A stretch of DNA of 64,000 bases from Crassaminicella thermophila (GTDB lineage Bacteria > Bacillota > Clostridia > Peptostreptococcales > Thermotaleaceae), in assembly GCF_008152325.1 (NCBI RefSeq), contig NZ_CP042243.1, positions 62,001 through 126,000 on the forward strand. The letters run 5' to 3'. Both the position numbers and the translations under genes were made by a program. The notes under the pieces were generated by a model. That model saw only the letters and a program-made list of their open reading frames with translations. It was not told the origin of the DNA and made no database searches. The stretch's first letter is position 1; each line of letters starts with the position of its first letter. Positions 17,257 through 27,677 of the stretch are shown piece by piece.

Positions 17257-18768
17257 ATGAGAAAAATTTTAAAAAAAGTAGGGATTATTTTACTGACAAT
17301 ATTACTAATCATGACAGGATGTAAAGGAAAAGAGATTAAAGATGAAAAATACAAAACATTGATAGTATCTGACTTTAATGGTGTAGATCCTGAAAAAATT
17401 AATCAGTACGATATAGACATTGTTTTTTCTCCAAAGGATGCGACAATTAAAGGAATTCAAAGGATAAACTATGTTAATAATGAAGAGACTCCTTTATCAG
17501 AAGTATATTTTCACCTATATCCAAACAGCTTTAGAAAAAAAGAAACAGCCCCTTTTCTTATGGATGATTTTGACCGTGCTTATCCAGATGGATTTAAGCC
17601 TGGATTTATAGATGTAAAAAAAGTGTGTATTGGCAATAAGCAAGTAAATTATACACTAAAAGGAAAAGGAAAAACTATTATGAAGATAGTATTACCCCAC
17701 GCTATTAAGCCAAAAGATAAGATTTTGATAGAGATGGAGTATACAGTAAAAATCCCTCCTGCTAGGGAAAGATTTGGATATAAGGAAGATACATTTAACA
17801 TAGGGAACTGGTATCCAGTTGTAGCAGTTTATGATAAAACAGGGTGGAACCTAGATCCATATTATCCTTTAGGAGATCCCTTCTATAGTGATGTAAGCAA
17901 TTATAAGGTTTGTATTGAAACACCAAAAGATTATGTTGTTGCTGCTTCAGGAAATATCATAAAAGATGAAATTATAGATAATAATAGATTATGGCACATA
18001 GAAGCAAAATTAATGAGGGATTTTGCTTGGGTGGTGAGCAAAGATTTTGAAGTCATTGAAAAAAACGTAGAAGGTACTAAACTTAAAATGTATTTTATGA
18101 AAGATATGTATAGTAATAAAGAAATTATCAATAGGGCTGTAAATTCAGCAAAAAATGCTTTAAAGATTTTTAATCATGTATATGGAAAATATCCTTATGG
18201 TCAGTATTCTGTTGTGCAAACTAACTTTCCAAGTGGAATGGAATATCCAGGAATCGTATTTATTGATAAAAATGCATATAGTGATGAATGGTTAGATTAT
18301 TTAGAAACAGTTATTGTACATGAAACTGCTCATCAGTGGTGGTATGGAATTGTTGGAAATGATGAGATTGACGAGGCTTGGTTGGATGAAGCTTTGACAG
18401 CATACTCAGAAGTGGTTTATTTTAAGGAATTACATGGAGATGAATGGGGAGAGAACTATCATAGATATATGAATGAGCAAGCTTACAAAAATGCAGTATC
18501 TTCTATAGAGAATGAAGTTATTTTAAAACCATTGAGTAAATTTGAAGGATGGGATGATTATGGGGCGTTGGTTTATAATAAGGGAGCTATGTTTGTAAAT
18601 GCAATATATGAAAAATATGGTAAGAAAAAATTCTATGAGATTATGCAGAAGTATTATCAAAACTATAGATTCAAGAATGCTACAACAAAAGATTTCAAAA
18701 AAGTTTGCGAAGAGGTTACAGGTGAAGATTTAGATGTTTTCTTTGATGAGTGGTTGTTAGCACAATAA
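17257..18768 (+). CDS. M1-family zinc metallopeptidase, lipoprotein
   Basis: A 503-residue secreted lipoprotein: residues 1-22 form a signal peptide with lipobox LIMTGC (Cys22). The N-terminal M1 beta domain includes YHFHLYPNSFRK-like sequence, followed by the aminopeptidase exopeptidase-type motif GMEYPGIVF and the zinc site HETAH near residue 355 with the third ligand in NDEIDEAWLDEALTAYSE. It should trim peptides outside the membrane. GTATAAAATGAGA follows TTAGGGGG as SD. Monocistronic. The protein is shorter than classical aminopeptidase N because the C-terminal helical domain is absent, normal for this bacterial subgroup. Confidence 0.88.
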   Translation: MRKILKKVGIILLTILLIMTGCKGKEIKDEKYKTLIVSDFNGVDPEKINQYDIDIVFSPKDATIKGIQRINYVNNEETPLSEVYFHLYPNSFRKKETAPFLMDDFDRAYPDGFKPGFIDVKKVCIGNKQVNYTLKGKGKTIMKIVLPHAIKPKDKILIEMEYTVKIPPARERFGYKEDTFNIGNWYPVVAVYDKTGWNLDPYYPLGDPFYSDVSNYKVCIETPKDYVVAASGNIIKDEIIDNNRLWHIEAKLMRDFAWVVSKDFEVIEKNVEGTKLKMYFMKDMYSNKEIINRAVNSAKNALKIFNHVYGKYPYGQYSVVQTNFPSGMEYPGIVFIDKNAYSDEWLDYLETVIVHETAHQWWYGIVGNDEIDEAWLDEALTAYSEVVYFKELHGDEWGENYHRYMNEQAYKNAVSSIENEVILKPLSKFEGWDDYGALVYNKGAMFVNAIYEKYGKKKFYEIMQKYYQNYRFKNATTKDFKKVCEEVTGEDLDVFFDEWLLAQ

Positions 18769-18830
18769 TTATTGAAAATTAAAGAAAAAATTACTTGTGG
18801 TTTTATTACTTTATATAATATAGTCCCATC

Positions 18831-18859
18831 TTGACAAATGTAAAAAATAGGATTATCAT
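18831..18859 (+). promoter_or_regulatory. tRNA promoter
   Basis: TTGACA (18831-18836), 17-bp spacer, TATCAT (18854-18859), 15 bases before the tRNA. Confidence 0.8.
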
Positions 18860-18874
18860 ATTAATGATAAACTT

Positions 18875-18951
18875 GCACCCGTAGCTCAGTAGGATAGAGC
18901 AGCGGTTTCCTAAACCGCGTGCCGGAGGTTCGAATCCTCTCGGGTGTACCA
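18875..18951 (+). tRNA. tRNA-Arg (anticodon CCT)
   Basis: A complete cloverleaf: acceptor GCACCCG/CGGGTGT, D arm with AGCTCAGTAGGATAGAGC, anticodon stem GCGGT/ACCGC enclosing TTCCTAA with anticodon CCT at 18909-18911, T arm GGAGGTTCGAATCCTCT with the TTCGAAT loop, and encoded 3' CCA. It reads AGG. The first acceptor pair is G-T. Its last 28 bases are repeated at 25422-25449, marking a possible integration site. Confidence 0.95.
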
Positions 18952-18959
18952 GAATTTAG

Positions 18960-18999
18960 CCTTGCTTTCCTTGGTTTTTCAAGGAAGGTGAGGTTTTTT
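18960..18999 (+). terminator. terminator of the tRNA-Arg gene
   Basis: CCTTGCTTTCCTTG pairs with CAAGGAAGGTGAGG across a GTTTTT loop, followed by T6. Confidence 0.85.
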
Positions 19000-19483
19000 G
19001 TTTTGTAGGGGATTTTTAGTTAGTTTCAGTTTGTTTCTAAAAAATCGTAGTTGTCGTCGTTAAGACGTCAAAAGGACGTTGTAGAGGGATTAGAGCGTGT
19101 TAGGAGTTGCAAGGAGAGAGGATTTGTGGATGGTGGCGAAATAGTATTTAATATAATTATAGATAAGAAAATATAAAAGTCGTATCAACATGTCTAATGC
19201 ATATTATAATTATATTTATACTTACTGTTTAAATCCTTATAAAGATTTAAAAAAGAGTTAGATATTTTAAGGAGAGATACTTTATAGGCAGATAAATTTG
19301 GGATTAAATGATATTTAGGATAATCAGAGGTGAACCGTACCATAAGTAACGGCGTTTTTTTTATTTTGTGGTATACATTTTGTTTGTTAAAAAATTCGAA
19401 ATAATTTGCAAAAAAATAGTAAAATTCTACAAAATATGATAGAATAGGACAAAAGAACTATATACAATTTAATATTCTATTTC
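19000..19483. other. gene-free spacer upstream of the c-di-GMP riboswitch
   Basis: About 480 bases without a convincing ORF. The stretch near 19020-19135 is locally richer in G (for instance GTTGTCGTCGTTAAGACGTC), unlike its AT-rich neighbourhood, and a weak hairpin ACCGT...AACGG with T8 near 19334-19361 could be the end of a lost transcription unit. I recognise no known element here. Confidence 0.4.
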
Positions 19484-19610
19484 AATAAAGGCAAACTTGT
19501 CGAAAGGCAAGGACGCAAAGCCAGGGGCCTAAGGGAGATTTACTATGGTAGCCGGTTGCTGAAAATAACTATAGACCCTTTTCTATTGGCTTTTATATTT
19601 GGAAAAGGGT
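19484..19610 (+). promoter_or_regulatory. cyclic di-GMP-I (GEMM-I) riboswitch with terminator
   Basis: The aptamer 19484-19563 has the class-I landmarks in order: AGGCAAAC, CGAAAGG, GACGCAAAGCCA, GGGCCTAAG, TATGGTAGCCGG. It is followed by a terminator ACCCTTTTC/GGAAAAGGGT plus TTTTAT (19575-19616). It precedes cheW, a chemoreceptor gene and a GGDEF-EAL gene, so c-di-GMP should set expression of a sensory operon that also makes or degrades c-di-GMP. Whether ligand turns it on or off is not evident without folding. Confidence 0.93.
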
Positions 19611-19646
19611 TTTTATATTAAAAAAATAAAAGAGGGGAGTGAAAAC

Positions 19647-20102
19647 GTGGCAGAAAAACAGTATGTAATTTTTAAGTTAGGCAGAGAAGAATATGGTATT
19701 GACATTATGAATGTGAGGGAGATAACAGAGTTCAAAGAAACAACTAAAATACCTAATGCACCAAATTTTATTGAGGGAGTTATAAACTTAAGAGGAAATG
19801 TTATTCCTGTCATCAATTTAAAAAAGAGATTTAAATTAGATGAAACTAATATTGCAAATAACAGCAGAATTATCATTGTAACAATGGATGCAAAACAAAT
19901 AGGTTTTATAGTAGATGATGCATCTCAAGTAATGACATTAAATGAAGATGAGATAGAGAATCCTCCTGAAATCATTACTGGGATAGATAGAAAGTATATA
20001 GTGGGAATTGGTAAAATGGATGAAAAAATTATAATTCTATTAGATTTAGTAGCTGTGTTTTCAGATGAAGAAAAAAATCAAATTGTGAAGATGGATACTT
20101 AA
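19647..20102 (+). CDS. cheW: chemotaxis adaptor CheW
   Basis: A 151-residue single-domain CheW: EKQYVIFKLGREEYGIDIMNVREI, IPNAPNFIEGVINLRGNVIPVINLKKRF and IGFIVDDASQVMTL are the family signatures, covering the two SH3-like barrels that bridge CheA and receptors. Start GTG 19647 follows GAGGGGAGTG; the in-frame ATG at 19599 lies inside the riboswitch terminator and is rejected. It is the first gene under the c-di-GMP riboswitch and 31 bases ahead of the receptor gene, so it probably serves that receptor. Confidence 0.92.
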   Translation: MAEKQYVIFKLGREEYGIDIMNVREITEFKETTKIPNAPNFIEGVINLRGNVIPVINLKKRFKLDETNIANNSRIIIVTMDAKQIGFIVDDASQVMTLNEDEIENPPEIITGIDRKYIVGIGKMDEKIIILLDLVAVFSDEEKNQIVKMDT

Positions 20103-20109
20103 TAAGTGA

Positions 20110-21540
<1,431 letters not shown>

Positions 21541-21602
21541 GGACTAGAGGGTAGCAAATAAAAGTTTGCTGCCTAAAAAATTCTATGTGAGGGGACTAGG
21601 GA

Positions 21603-23303
21603 ATGGATAACAAAATTACAAAAAAAGAAATATTATATGCTATTGCAGAACATTTCAATATACCTTTTTACGTAATAAAAGATGAAGAAATAACATATTG
21701 CAACGAAAAAGCCGTTAAATTATTAGGTTGCGAAAATAGAAATGAAATTGTTGGTAAAAAACCCTATAACTTATCCCCGTTATTTCAATGTGATAATGAA
21801 AAGTCTGAAGAAAAAGGAAGAAAAATGATAGAGATTGCAAGAGAGAAGAGGTTTCACATCTTTGAATGGATGCATGAAAAAAAAGATGGTACAAAATTTA
21901 AGGCTAAGGTTTTACTATATAACAAAAATGATGTACTAATAGCAATTATTATGGATTTAGAAAACAATACTGAAAAATATGTAAACGAAAAGATTATAGA
22001 AGAAACGGTAAATATTTTAACAAAAATTGATTTAAACACAGGAGTATATAATAAATATTATTTTAAGTATTTAATAAATGAAACAATTAGTAAGGCAAAG
22101 GTTAACAAAGAAGAATTTGCATTATTTTTCATAGATTTTGATAAATTTAAAGAAATAAACGATACAATAGGACATGAAATAGGTGATAGGATAATTGAAA
22201 AAACTGTAGAAAGAATTAATAAATTTCTTCAAAACAATTGTACTCTTGGACGGTATGGAGGAGATGAATTTGTAATATTAGCGTATCCTTTAGAAAACAA
22301 AAGAGAAGTTTACAATATAGGAAAAGAAATAATTGAAGCCTTTGAAATACCTTTTTTAATTGAAACTTATAAAATACATTTAACTGTTAGTATAGGCGTT
22401 GCAATATATCCTGAACATGGAGAAAATACATCACAGCTTTTTAAAAATGCTGATATAGCAATGTATTATTTAAAAGATAAAAATATACATAAAAGTAAAA
22501 TAAAAATATTTAATAGAAAGATGGAAAAAAAAATCACAGAAAAATTTAAAATTCAAAATTTCATTATGAATGCAATGAAAGATGGAGAAATTGTTTTATA
22601 CTATCAGCCTATTTTTAATATAAGAAATGGACAAATTGAAGGAGTAGAAGCTTTAATTAGATGGCACAATAATAAACTAGGCAAGGTATCTCCTGAAAAA
22701 CTTATTGCAATAGCAGAAGAAACAGGATTAATCCATGAACTAGGCCAATATATTCTAGAACAAGCGTGTAAAGATATTGTTAATTGGAAAAATAAAGGAC
22801 TACATATTGTTCCAGTCGCTATAAATATATCAGTTAAACAATTAGAAAACACAAAATTTAGTGAAATAGTAAAAAAAACAATTACAAAATATAGAATTGA
22901 AGAAAAATATATAGAGTTTGAAATAACAGAAAGTGTTTCTGCAGGAGATATACATACTATACAAAAAAATATTAAAGATATGAAAAATACAGGGATAAAA
23001 ATATGTATGGATGATTTTGGAAAAGGTTATTCTTCTTTATCTATGCTCTTAAATTTACATGTTGATAAATTAAAGATAGACAAGGAATTTATCCAGCATA
23101 TAGGAAAAGAACGAGATGAAAAAGTTATTATGACAGTTACTCAAATGGCAAATGCATTAGATCTTAAAGTTGTTGCTGAAGGAATAGAAACAAAAGAGCA
23201 AGTAGAATTTTTGAAAGAAATTGATTGTCAATGGGGACAAGGATATTTATGGGCTAAACCTATGATGAAAAGTGATTTTGAGAAAAAGTTAATTAGACTA
23301 TAG
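21603..23303 (+). CDS. PAS-GGDEF-EAL protein (c-di-GMP synthase/phosphodiesterase)
   Basis: A 566-residue cytoplasmic protein: an N-terminal PAS-like domain (about 1-125, ITYCNEKAVKLLGCENRNEIVGK), a GGDEF domain with intact RYGGDEFVI near residue 219, and an EAL domain with EALIRW near residue 350, NIS, EFEITES, DDFGKGYSSL, KIDKEFI and AEGIE, all residues expected for an active phosphodiesterase. Both activities are therefore possible. As the third gene behind a c-di-GMP riboswitch it closes a feedback loop on its own operon. SD is GAGGGGACTAGGG before ATG 21603. Confidence 0.93.
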   Translation: MDNKITKKEILYAIAEHFNIPFYVIKDEEITYCNEKAVKLLGCENRNEIVGKKPYNLSPLFQCDNEKSEEKGRKMIEIAREKRFHIFEWMHEKKDGTKFKAKVLLYNKNDVLIAIIMDLENNTEKYVNEKIIEETVNILTKIDLNTGVYNKYYFKYLINETISKAKVNKEEFALFFIDFDKFKEINDTIGHEIGDRIIEKTVERINKFLQNNCTLGRYGGDEFVILAYPLENKREVYNIGKEIIEAFEIPFLIETYKIHLTVSIGVAIYPEHGENTSQLFKNADIAMYYLKDKNIHKSKIKIFNRKMEKKITEKFKIQNFIMNAMKDGEIVLYYQPIFNIRNGQIEGVEALIRWHNNKLGKVSPEKLIAIAEETGLIHELGQYILEQACKDIVNWKNKGLHIVPVAINISVKQLENTKFSEIVKKTITKYRIEEKYIEFEITESVSAGDIHTIQKNIKDMKNTGIKICMDDFGKGYSSLSMLLNLHVDKLKIDKEFIQHIGKERDEKVIMTVTQMANALDLKVVAEGIETKEQVEFLKEIDCQWGQGYLWAKPMMKSDFEKKLIRL

Positions 23304-23318
23304 AGTAGGAAATAGGCA

Positions 23319-23373
23319 ATAGGGACGGTTAACTTTTGAAAAAAAAAATAGAAAATAGGGACGGTTAACTTTT
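23319..23373. repeat. tandem copies of an ATAGGGACGGTTAACTTTT repeat
   Basis: The 19-base sequence occurs at 23319-23337 and 23355-23373, separated by an A-rich spacer; an inverted variant is at 30102-30120. Such GGGACGGTT repeats recur in many Firmicutes genomes and are often tied to REP-type elements. Confidence 0.7.
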
Positions 23374-23422
23374 CAACCAACTGATGAATAAATTTAACCA
23401 AATTACAAAAACTACTCCAAAA

Positions 23423-24679
23423 GTGATATGCTCCCCTTGAAGTGGACAGTTAAAATAAAAAAACTGTTTATTGAAGGAGGAGCATTTTCTTATGGGCAGA
23501 AAAGGTAAAATAGATTACGAACTAAAAATTAAAGCAGTTGAAGAATATTTAAATAATGTAGGATCACAAACATCAATTGCATCTAAATATGGTGTAACTA
23601 GAAACTCATTTAGACAATGGATTGTAAACTATCAATCAATGGGTAAAGAAGCATTAATGAATAAGTCTCATAATAATTTCTATTCAAAAAAAGAATTTAA
23701 AAATTACTGTTATTAAAAGCATATCTTGAGGGTGACAGTTCGATATATGACATTGCAAAAAAATTTTAAGATTCCCTCACATACAACTGTTCTTAAGTGG
23801 ATTATAAAGTATAATGGTCATGAAGAGTTAAAATCATCAGGAATAGGAGAAGATAAAGTCATGGCCAACGGACGTAAAACTAATTTTAATGAAAGAATAG
23901 AAATTGTTAAACACTGCATTGAACATCAGAACAGCTATAGTAAAACTGCAGATAAATATAAAGTATCATATCATCAAGTCTATTCATGGACTAAAAAATA
24001 TGAGGAATCTGGTGTTGAGGTATTAAAAGATAAACGTGGCAAACAGAAAAATGCAAATGAATTGTCAGAGATTGAAAAAGCTTAGAGCACTAAACAAACT
24101 TCTGGAAGCTCAAAAATAAAAAGGCAACAAATGGAGATTGATTTTTTAAAAAAGTTAGAAGAAATAGAAAGGAGGCGATTTTAAGCCAAGTAAGAAATGA
24201 AACCTACTATTTAGCAATTAAAGAATTACATGATATACAGTTATATCCAATTTTTACACTATGTGAAATAGCTGGTGTTCAAAGGTCATCTTATTATAAA
24301 TGGTTGAATCGTAAAGAGAGTAAAAATGAGAACTTTAACAAAAAACTTATACCTTTAATTCAAGAAGCCTATGAAGAACGAGATGGTATTCTTGGCTATC
24401 GTCAAATGACAATTAAACTAAACAGAGAGAACAATTTTAGAGTAGATCATAAGAGAATTTATCGCTTAATGACTATTTTAGGCCTAAAGTCGGTATGTCG
24501 AAAGAAGTTGGATAAATCAGAAATGATTCAGAGCATGTCCCGAGTTGGATGATGTATTGACAACGGACCAATGGAAGCATTCTGGGGTATGCTGAAATCA
24601 GAGATGTACTATTTAAGAAAATTCTATACTTATGAAGAATTAAGATATGTTCCCTTAGACTTAGATTATATTTTCTAAT
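23423..24679 (+). pseudogene. decayed IS3-family (IS150-like) transposase, orfA-orfB remnant
   Basis: Reading frames at 23471-23716 (HTH: ELKIKAVEEYLNNVGSQTSIASKYGVTRNSFRQW), 23726-24085 (second HTH ending in VLKDKRGKQKN) and 24180-24540 (orfB start YYLAIKELHDIQLYPIFTLCEIAGVQRSSYYKW, then DGILGYRQMTIKLN) belong to one IS3-type transposase but are split by frameshifts. Near 24510 the DDE catalytic core is missing: RLMTILGLKSVCRKK runs straight into the C-terminal SMSRVG, a TGA (24550-24552), then CIDNGPMEAFWGMLKSEMYY. The left end CTCCCCTTGAAGTGGACAG near 23431 looks like the IS terminus; no matching right end was found. Confidence 0.88.
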
Positions 24680-24817
24680 GTAAAAGCTAGTTGGATATAG
24701 ATGGGAAAAAACTTATTTATGTGTAATGTTAAAAAATTGAAATTTATGTTAATATTGAATATAATCAAATAAGGGTATAATTGTTGGAAAATGTGTGATA
24801 AAAGGGAGACTGCATAA

Positions 24818-25024
24818 ATGAAAAAAACATCTTTTGGAGGATTTTTGATAACATTCTTTATTGTGAAAGCAATTAATTTAAGTACAGGTTTTTCTTATAA
24901 TATCTTCCTTGAAAAGCTAAATCAATTTAATCTTTTTGTTGATTTAGCAATATGGATACTTGTATATGGTGTAGTAAGTTTAGCGTTGTCTAAATTTGTA
25001 AATAGACGAAAAGATATAAGTTAG
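24818..25024 (+). CDS. small membrane protein of unknown function (68 aa)
   Basis: I do not recognise this 68-residue protein. It has two hydrophobic stretches (about residues 8-22 and 41-60: VDLAIWILVYGVVSLALSKF) and a basic C-terminus NRRKD, so it is probably a two-pass membrane protein with its tail inside. AAAGGGAGAC precedes ATG 24818. It lies between the IS remnant and another small orphan gene inside the segment bounded by the tRNA repeat. Confidence 0.6.
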   Translation: MKKTSFGGFLITFFIVKAINLSTGFSYNIFLEKLNQFNLFVDLAIWILVYGVVSLALSKFVNRRKDIS

Positions 25025-25087
25025 AATTATTTCATAATAGTAAAATTAGACGACGCAACTTTTAAGTGAAGAAAGGAGAAGTTTTTT

Positions 25088-25378
25088 ATGAGTCTTTTAG
25101 AAACAAAGAAATTATACAGAATTGAAATTACAGAAAGATGTTACTGTACAGTGATGTGTGGGATAGGGAATGCAATGCCATCATTTGAATCAGTTGAGAA
25201 AAATGGCAATTATGCTTCAATTCCTAATGGAATTAAAGGATGGGTGGTAGAGAAGTTTGGGAGGAAATATTTTAGACCTGATGAAAACCAAGAGGGAATA
25301 GATTTGTTTACACCTGCAAATCAACCAATTGTTCTAATTCCATATAATAAAGTAAAAGGACATTATAAAAGAATATAG
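25088..25378 (+). CDS. hypothetical protein (96 aa)
   Basis: An unrecognised soluble protein behind a good SD (AAAGGAGAAG) at ATG 25088. It begins MSLLETKKLYRIEITERCYCTVMCGIGNAMPSFE and ends in a hydrophobic-basic tail NQPIVLIPYNKVKGHYKRI. It has three cysteines near residues 18-24 and no signal peptide or membrane segment. It is the last gene before the tRNA 3' repeat. Confidence 0.6.
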   Translation: MSLLETKKLYRIEITERCYCTVMCGIGNAMPSFESVEKNGNYASIPNGIKGWVVEKFGRKYFRPDENQEGIDLFTPANQPIVLIPYNKVKGHYKRI

Positions 25379-25421
25379 CAACTGAATAATTTTCTTAAAA
25401 TATGAATCAAGAGAATCTAAA

Positions 25422-25449
25422 GGAGGTTCGAATCTTCTCGGGTGTACCA
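25422..25449 (+). repeat. 3' fragment of tRNA-Arg (putative attachment site)
   Basis: GGAGGTTCGAATCTTCTCGG... through the CCA matches the last 28 bases of the tRNA-Arg at 18924-18951 with one difference (T for C at the T-arm). There is no upstream tRNA half. The copy is followed by its own terminator. This is the layout left by tRNA-targeted integration, or a decayed duplicate tRNA. Confidence 0.75.
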
Positions 25450-25457
25450 AAAAATTG

Positions 25458-25496
25458 CCTCGTTTTCCTTAGGATTAAAGGAAAGAGAGGTTTTTT
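25458..25496 (+). terminator. terminator after the tRNA fragment
   Basis: CCTCGTTTTCCTT/AAGGAAAGAGAGG with T6; related in design and sequence to the terminator behind the intact tRNA at 18960. Confidence 0.8.
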
Positions 25497-25579
25497 ATAT
25501 GAGAACATAAATGAAGCAAAGATAGTCTTTTGACCTAAAAAACGACAATTTTATGCATAGCTCTCAATTATAATGATTA

Positions 25580-25627
25580 TAGCCTAAATTATAAGAAAAT
25601 ATGTATATATTCTTATAACTTAGGCTA
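25580..25627. terminator. hairpin at the end of the ECF sigma operon
   Basis: TAGCCTAA-TTATAAGAA pairs with TTCTTATAA-TTAGGCTA around ATATGTATAT. It lies 28 bases beyond the leftward stop at 25656. The T-run is weak. Confidence 0.6.
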
Positions 25628-25655
25628 ATATATGACTAAATAATAATTTATTCAA

Positions 25656-26564
25656 TTATTCTGTGTGTTCTGGTAAGTCTAAAGCATTTCGTTTTTCAAT
25701 ATAAAATTGAGATAGTATAGGGTATTTATCTTTTAATTCTTCTAGATTTTTTTGTGCTTCATCTATACTATTAAAATATCCTATTTCTACACAAAAATAT
25801 CCTTTTCTATCTTTTAAAATTCGTGTGCCTTCAAGGTCCAAAAATGTTTCCTCTAATAAACCTAATTCTTCACCATTAATGTAGGATTTACTTCTTATAG
25901 AATAAATTTCATGTTTAGGAATTTCTTTTTTAGGACTTATTTTTACTACTATTTGCGCAGGTTCTTTATATTCCGTTACTTCATAATTAAAAGGCTTATT
26001 GAAAGTAAGAGCAAAGCGTATCATAGAATCATCTAAAGTTATTATAGGATATGCATCTTTTATAAATGAGCTTTGCTTTAAAAGTTTTAAGTCATTTTGT
26101 GCTGAAAAATGTCTAGCACCAGAGACGGAGAATATTAGCGTATAAGGATATTCTCTATAGTATATGTCAAAATGGCTAGCAGTATCATTTGAAAAATTTA
26201 TAATAATATTTTCGTAGTCTTTGTACTTTTGCATAGAAATAAGGTTTACATCTGTACCATCTGTAATTATTCCACCATGACCTATGTTTTTTTCGAATTT
26301 TAATATTTTTACTAGCTTTCCTAGACCAGGAATATCACAAGTAGCAGCTGCAAAGCTTGGTATAGTATTGATACTGATGACGAATGCTATGAATACGGCA
26401 GCAATACTTCCGAACCATTTGATTTGTTTAGCTTTTCTTTTTTCTTTTTTTAGTTGTAGTTTTCCTTTAATGATACCATTATTTATATAAACATCTATTT
26501 CTTTTGGAATTTCAATTTCAAAATACTGATCCTTTAATTTTTTTAGTGTTTTTTTATTATTCAT
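25656..26564 (-). CDS. membrane anti-sigma factor-like protein with AMIN-like and SPOR-like regions
   Basis: A 302-residue bitopic protein. The basic cytoplasmic N-terminus (about 1-48) precedes one membrane segment (WFGSIAAVFIAFVISINTIPSFAA, about 49-70). Outside, IRFALTFNKPFNYEVTEYKEPAQIVVKISP resembles an AMIN domain, and GYFCVEIGYFNSIDEAQKNLEELKDKYP near the end resembles an SPOR-type peptidoglycan repeat. ATG 26564 is chosen since AAGGAAG lies 9 bases upstream; the next ATG up abuts that SD. It overlaps the sigma gene by 8 bases, the usual sigma/anti-sigma coupling. The wall-binding reading is inference. Confidence 0.7.
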   Translation of the reverse strand: MNNKKTLKKLKDQYFEIEIPKEIDVYINNGIIKGKLQLKKEKRKAKQIKWFGSIAAVFIAFVISINTIPSFAAATCDIPGLGKLVKILKFEKNIGHGGIITDGTDVNLISMQKYKDYENIIINFSNDTASHFDIYYREYPYTLIFSVSGARHFSAQNDLKLLKQSSFIKDAYPIITLDDSMIRFALTFNKPFNYEVTEYKEPAQIVVKISPKKEIPKHEIYSIRSKSYINGEELGLLEETFLDLEGTRILKDRKGYFCVEIGYFNSIDEAQKNLEELKDKYPILSQFYIEKRNALDLPEHTE

Positions 26565-27075
26565 ATATATCATCTTCCTTCAAATATATTTTTAAGTGCT
26601 TTAGTGCACGATAAAAATGAGTTTTTACTGTACTTATTGGAAAATCTAAAATTTTTGAAATATCTTTAAATGTAAGATCTTCAAAGCATTTCAATATCAT
26701 GATGGTTTTGTAATGAGGTTCTAATTTATCTAAGGCTGTATGCAAGTCTATAAATTCTTCGATTTGATCTGTATTATCTTTTATAGCTTTATTTTCATTT
26801 AAATTTATAAATTGTTTAGATTTTTTTATATGATCTATGGCACAATTGATAGTTATTCTTATAAGCCATGTATCAAAGTATTGAGGCTTTTTAAGTTTTT
26901 GTATTGAGATAAAAGCCTTATATATAGTTTCCTGTACAATGTCTAGGGCATCGTGTTGATTTTTTGCGTAAGAATATGCTATTCTATAAAGCTTTTCTTT
27001 TCTTGCTTCTACTAAAGCTATAAAGCTTTTTTCATCTCCTTTGATAGCTTTTTCTATTATTTGATACGTATTCAA
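26557..27075 (-). CDS. ECF-family RNA polymerase sigma factor
   Basis: A 172-residue sigma-70-like factor with only regions 2 and 4. Region 2 includes AYSYAKNQHDALDIVQETIYKAF and PQYFDTWLIRITINCAIDHIKK; region 4 has FEDLTFKDISKILDFPISTVKTHFYRALKHLK. Start ATG 27075 with GAAAGGAAG upstream. It is followed by an overlapping membrane protein that should hold it inactive and preceded by a lipoprotein gene in the same direction. A promoter of the ECF type with identical core lies ahead of the operon and ahead of the divergent gene at 27845. Confidence 0.92.
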   Translation of the reverse strand: MNTYQIIEKAIKGDEKSFIALVEARKEKLYRIAYSYAKNQHDALDIVQETIYKAFISIQKLKKPQYFDTWLIRITINCAIDHIKKSKQFINLNENKAIKDNTDQIEEFIDLHTALDKLEPHYKTIMILKCFEDLTFKDISKILDFPISTVKTHFYRALKHLKIYLKEDDIYE

Positions 27076-27119
27076 TATTATACTTCCTTTCAGAACTTAG
27101 TTTTTGTATATAAAATAAA

Positions 27120-27638
27120 TTATTGATCTTTATTGATATACATTTCTAGATATCCAAAATCTTCTAGAGAGTATATGAAACCATCTTTTTTCCATTCAGC
27201 ATGATATGAAGAACATTCTCCAGATGCATATTCTCTCTTTTCTCCAAGATATTTTGAAAGGTGTTTGGCTAGTTCGTTTCGATTAGTTTCTTTGGGAAAT
27301 TCTAAAATAATTCCACTAATTGTTTTATCATCGTCAGATATTAAATAACTAGCTTTAAGATTTTTATCTAATTCAAACCATTTTTCATCATATTGAACAA
27401 ATGATAATTGTTTTTTACTATTATATTCAATATAATTTTCTTTTCCTATACCTTTTTCTTTCTTAAGAGCAGTGTAAGTTTTTCCTATAAAGTTAGGTAC
27501 ATTTTCTGGTAAAAAACTTTTCTCTGTAATTTGTTCAGATTTTTCTGTAATGTTACTTTTCTTATTTAAGTTACATCCAGTTAAAATCGTTGAGAATGCT
27601 ATCAATAACATTATAGATAGAACAATAAATTTTTTCAT
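27120..27638 (-). CDS. lipoprotein of unknown function, first gene of the ECF operon
   Basis: The 172-residue product has a signal peptide with lipobox LTGC near residue 22 and a mature region (YTALKKEKGIGKENYIEY, ISGIILEFPKETNRNELAKHLSKYLG) of no recognised family. SD is AGGAGG. It is transcribed first, ahead of the sigma and anti-sigma genes with 44 bases to the sigma gene, which suggests that it belongs to the same envelope-stress circuit, perhaps as a sensor or effector. Confidence 0.75.
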   Translation of the reverse strand: MKKFIVLSIMLLIAFSTILTGCNLNKKSNITEKSEQITEKSFLPENVPNFIGKTYTALKKEKGIGKENYIEYNSKKQLSFVQYDEKWFELDKNLKASYLISDDDKTISGIILEFPKETNRNELAKHLSKYLGEKREYASGECSSYHAEWKKDGFIYSLEDFGYLEMYINKDQ

Positions 27639-27677
27639 TTATATCTCCTCCTTTTATTAAAATAATTTTTTATATAT

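Noticed and set aside
19330-19362. Possible riboswitch-like GGTGAACCGT segment before the c-di-GMP aptamer (also GGTGAACCGT at 10218)
   Set aside because: The shared 10 bases may be chance; no conserved structure could be drawn.
19599-19646. Upstream start for CheW at 19599
   Set aside because: It lies in the riboswitch terminator; GTG 19647 has a good SD and matches CheW length.
23319-23373. CRISPR array
   Set aside because: Only two copies of a 19-base repeat with an A-rich 17-base spacer and no cas genes.
24550-24552. Second selenocysteine TGA in the transposase remnant
   Set aside because: The gene already has frameshifts and a core deletion, so this TGA is ordinary decay.
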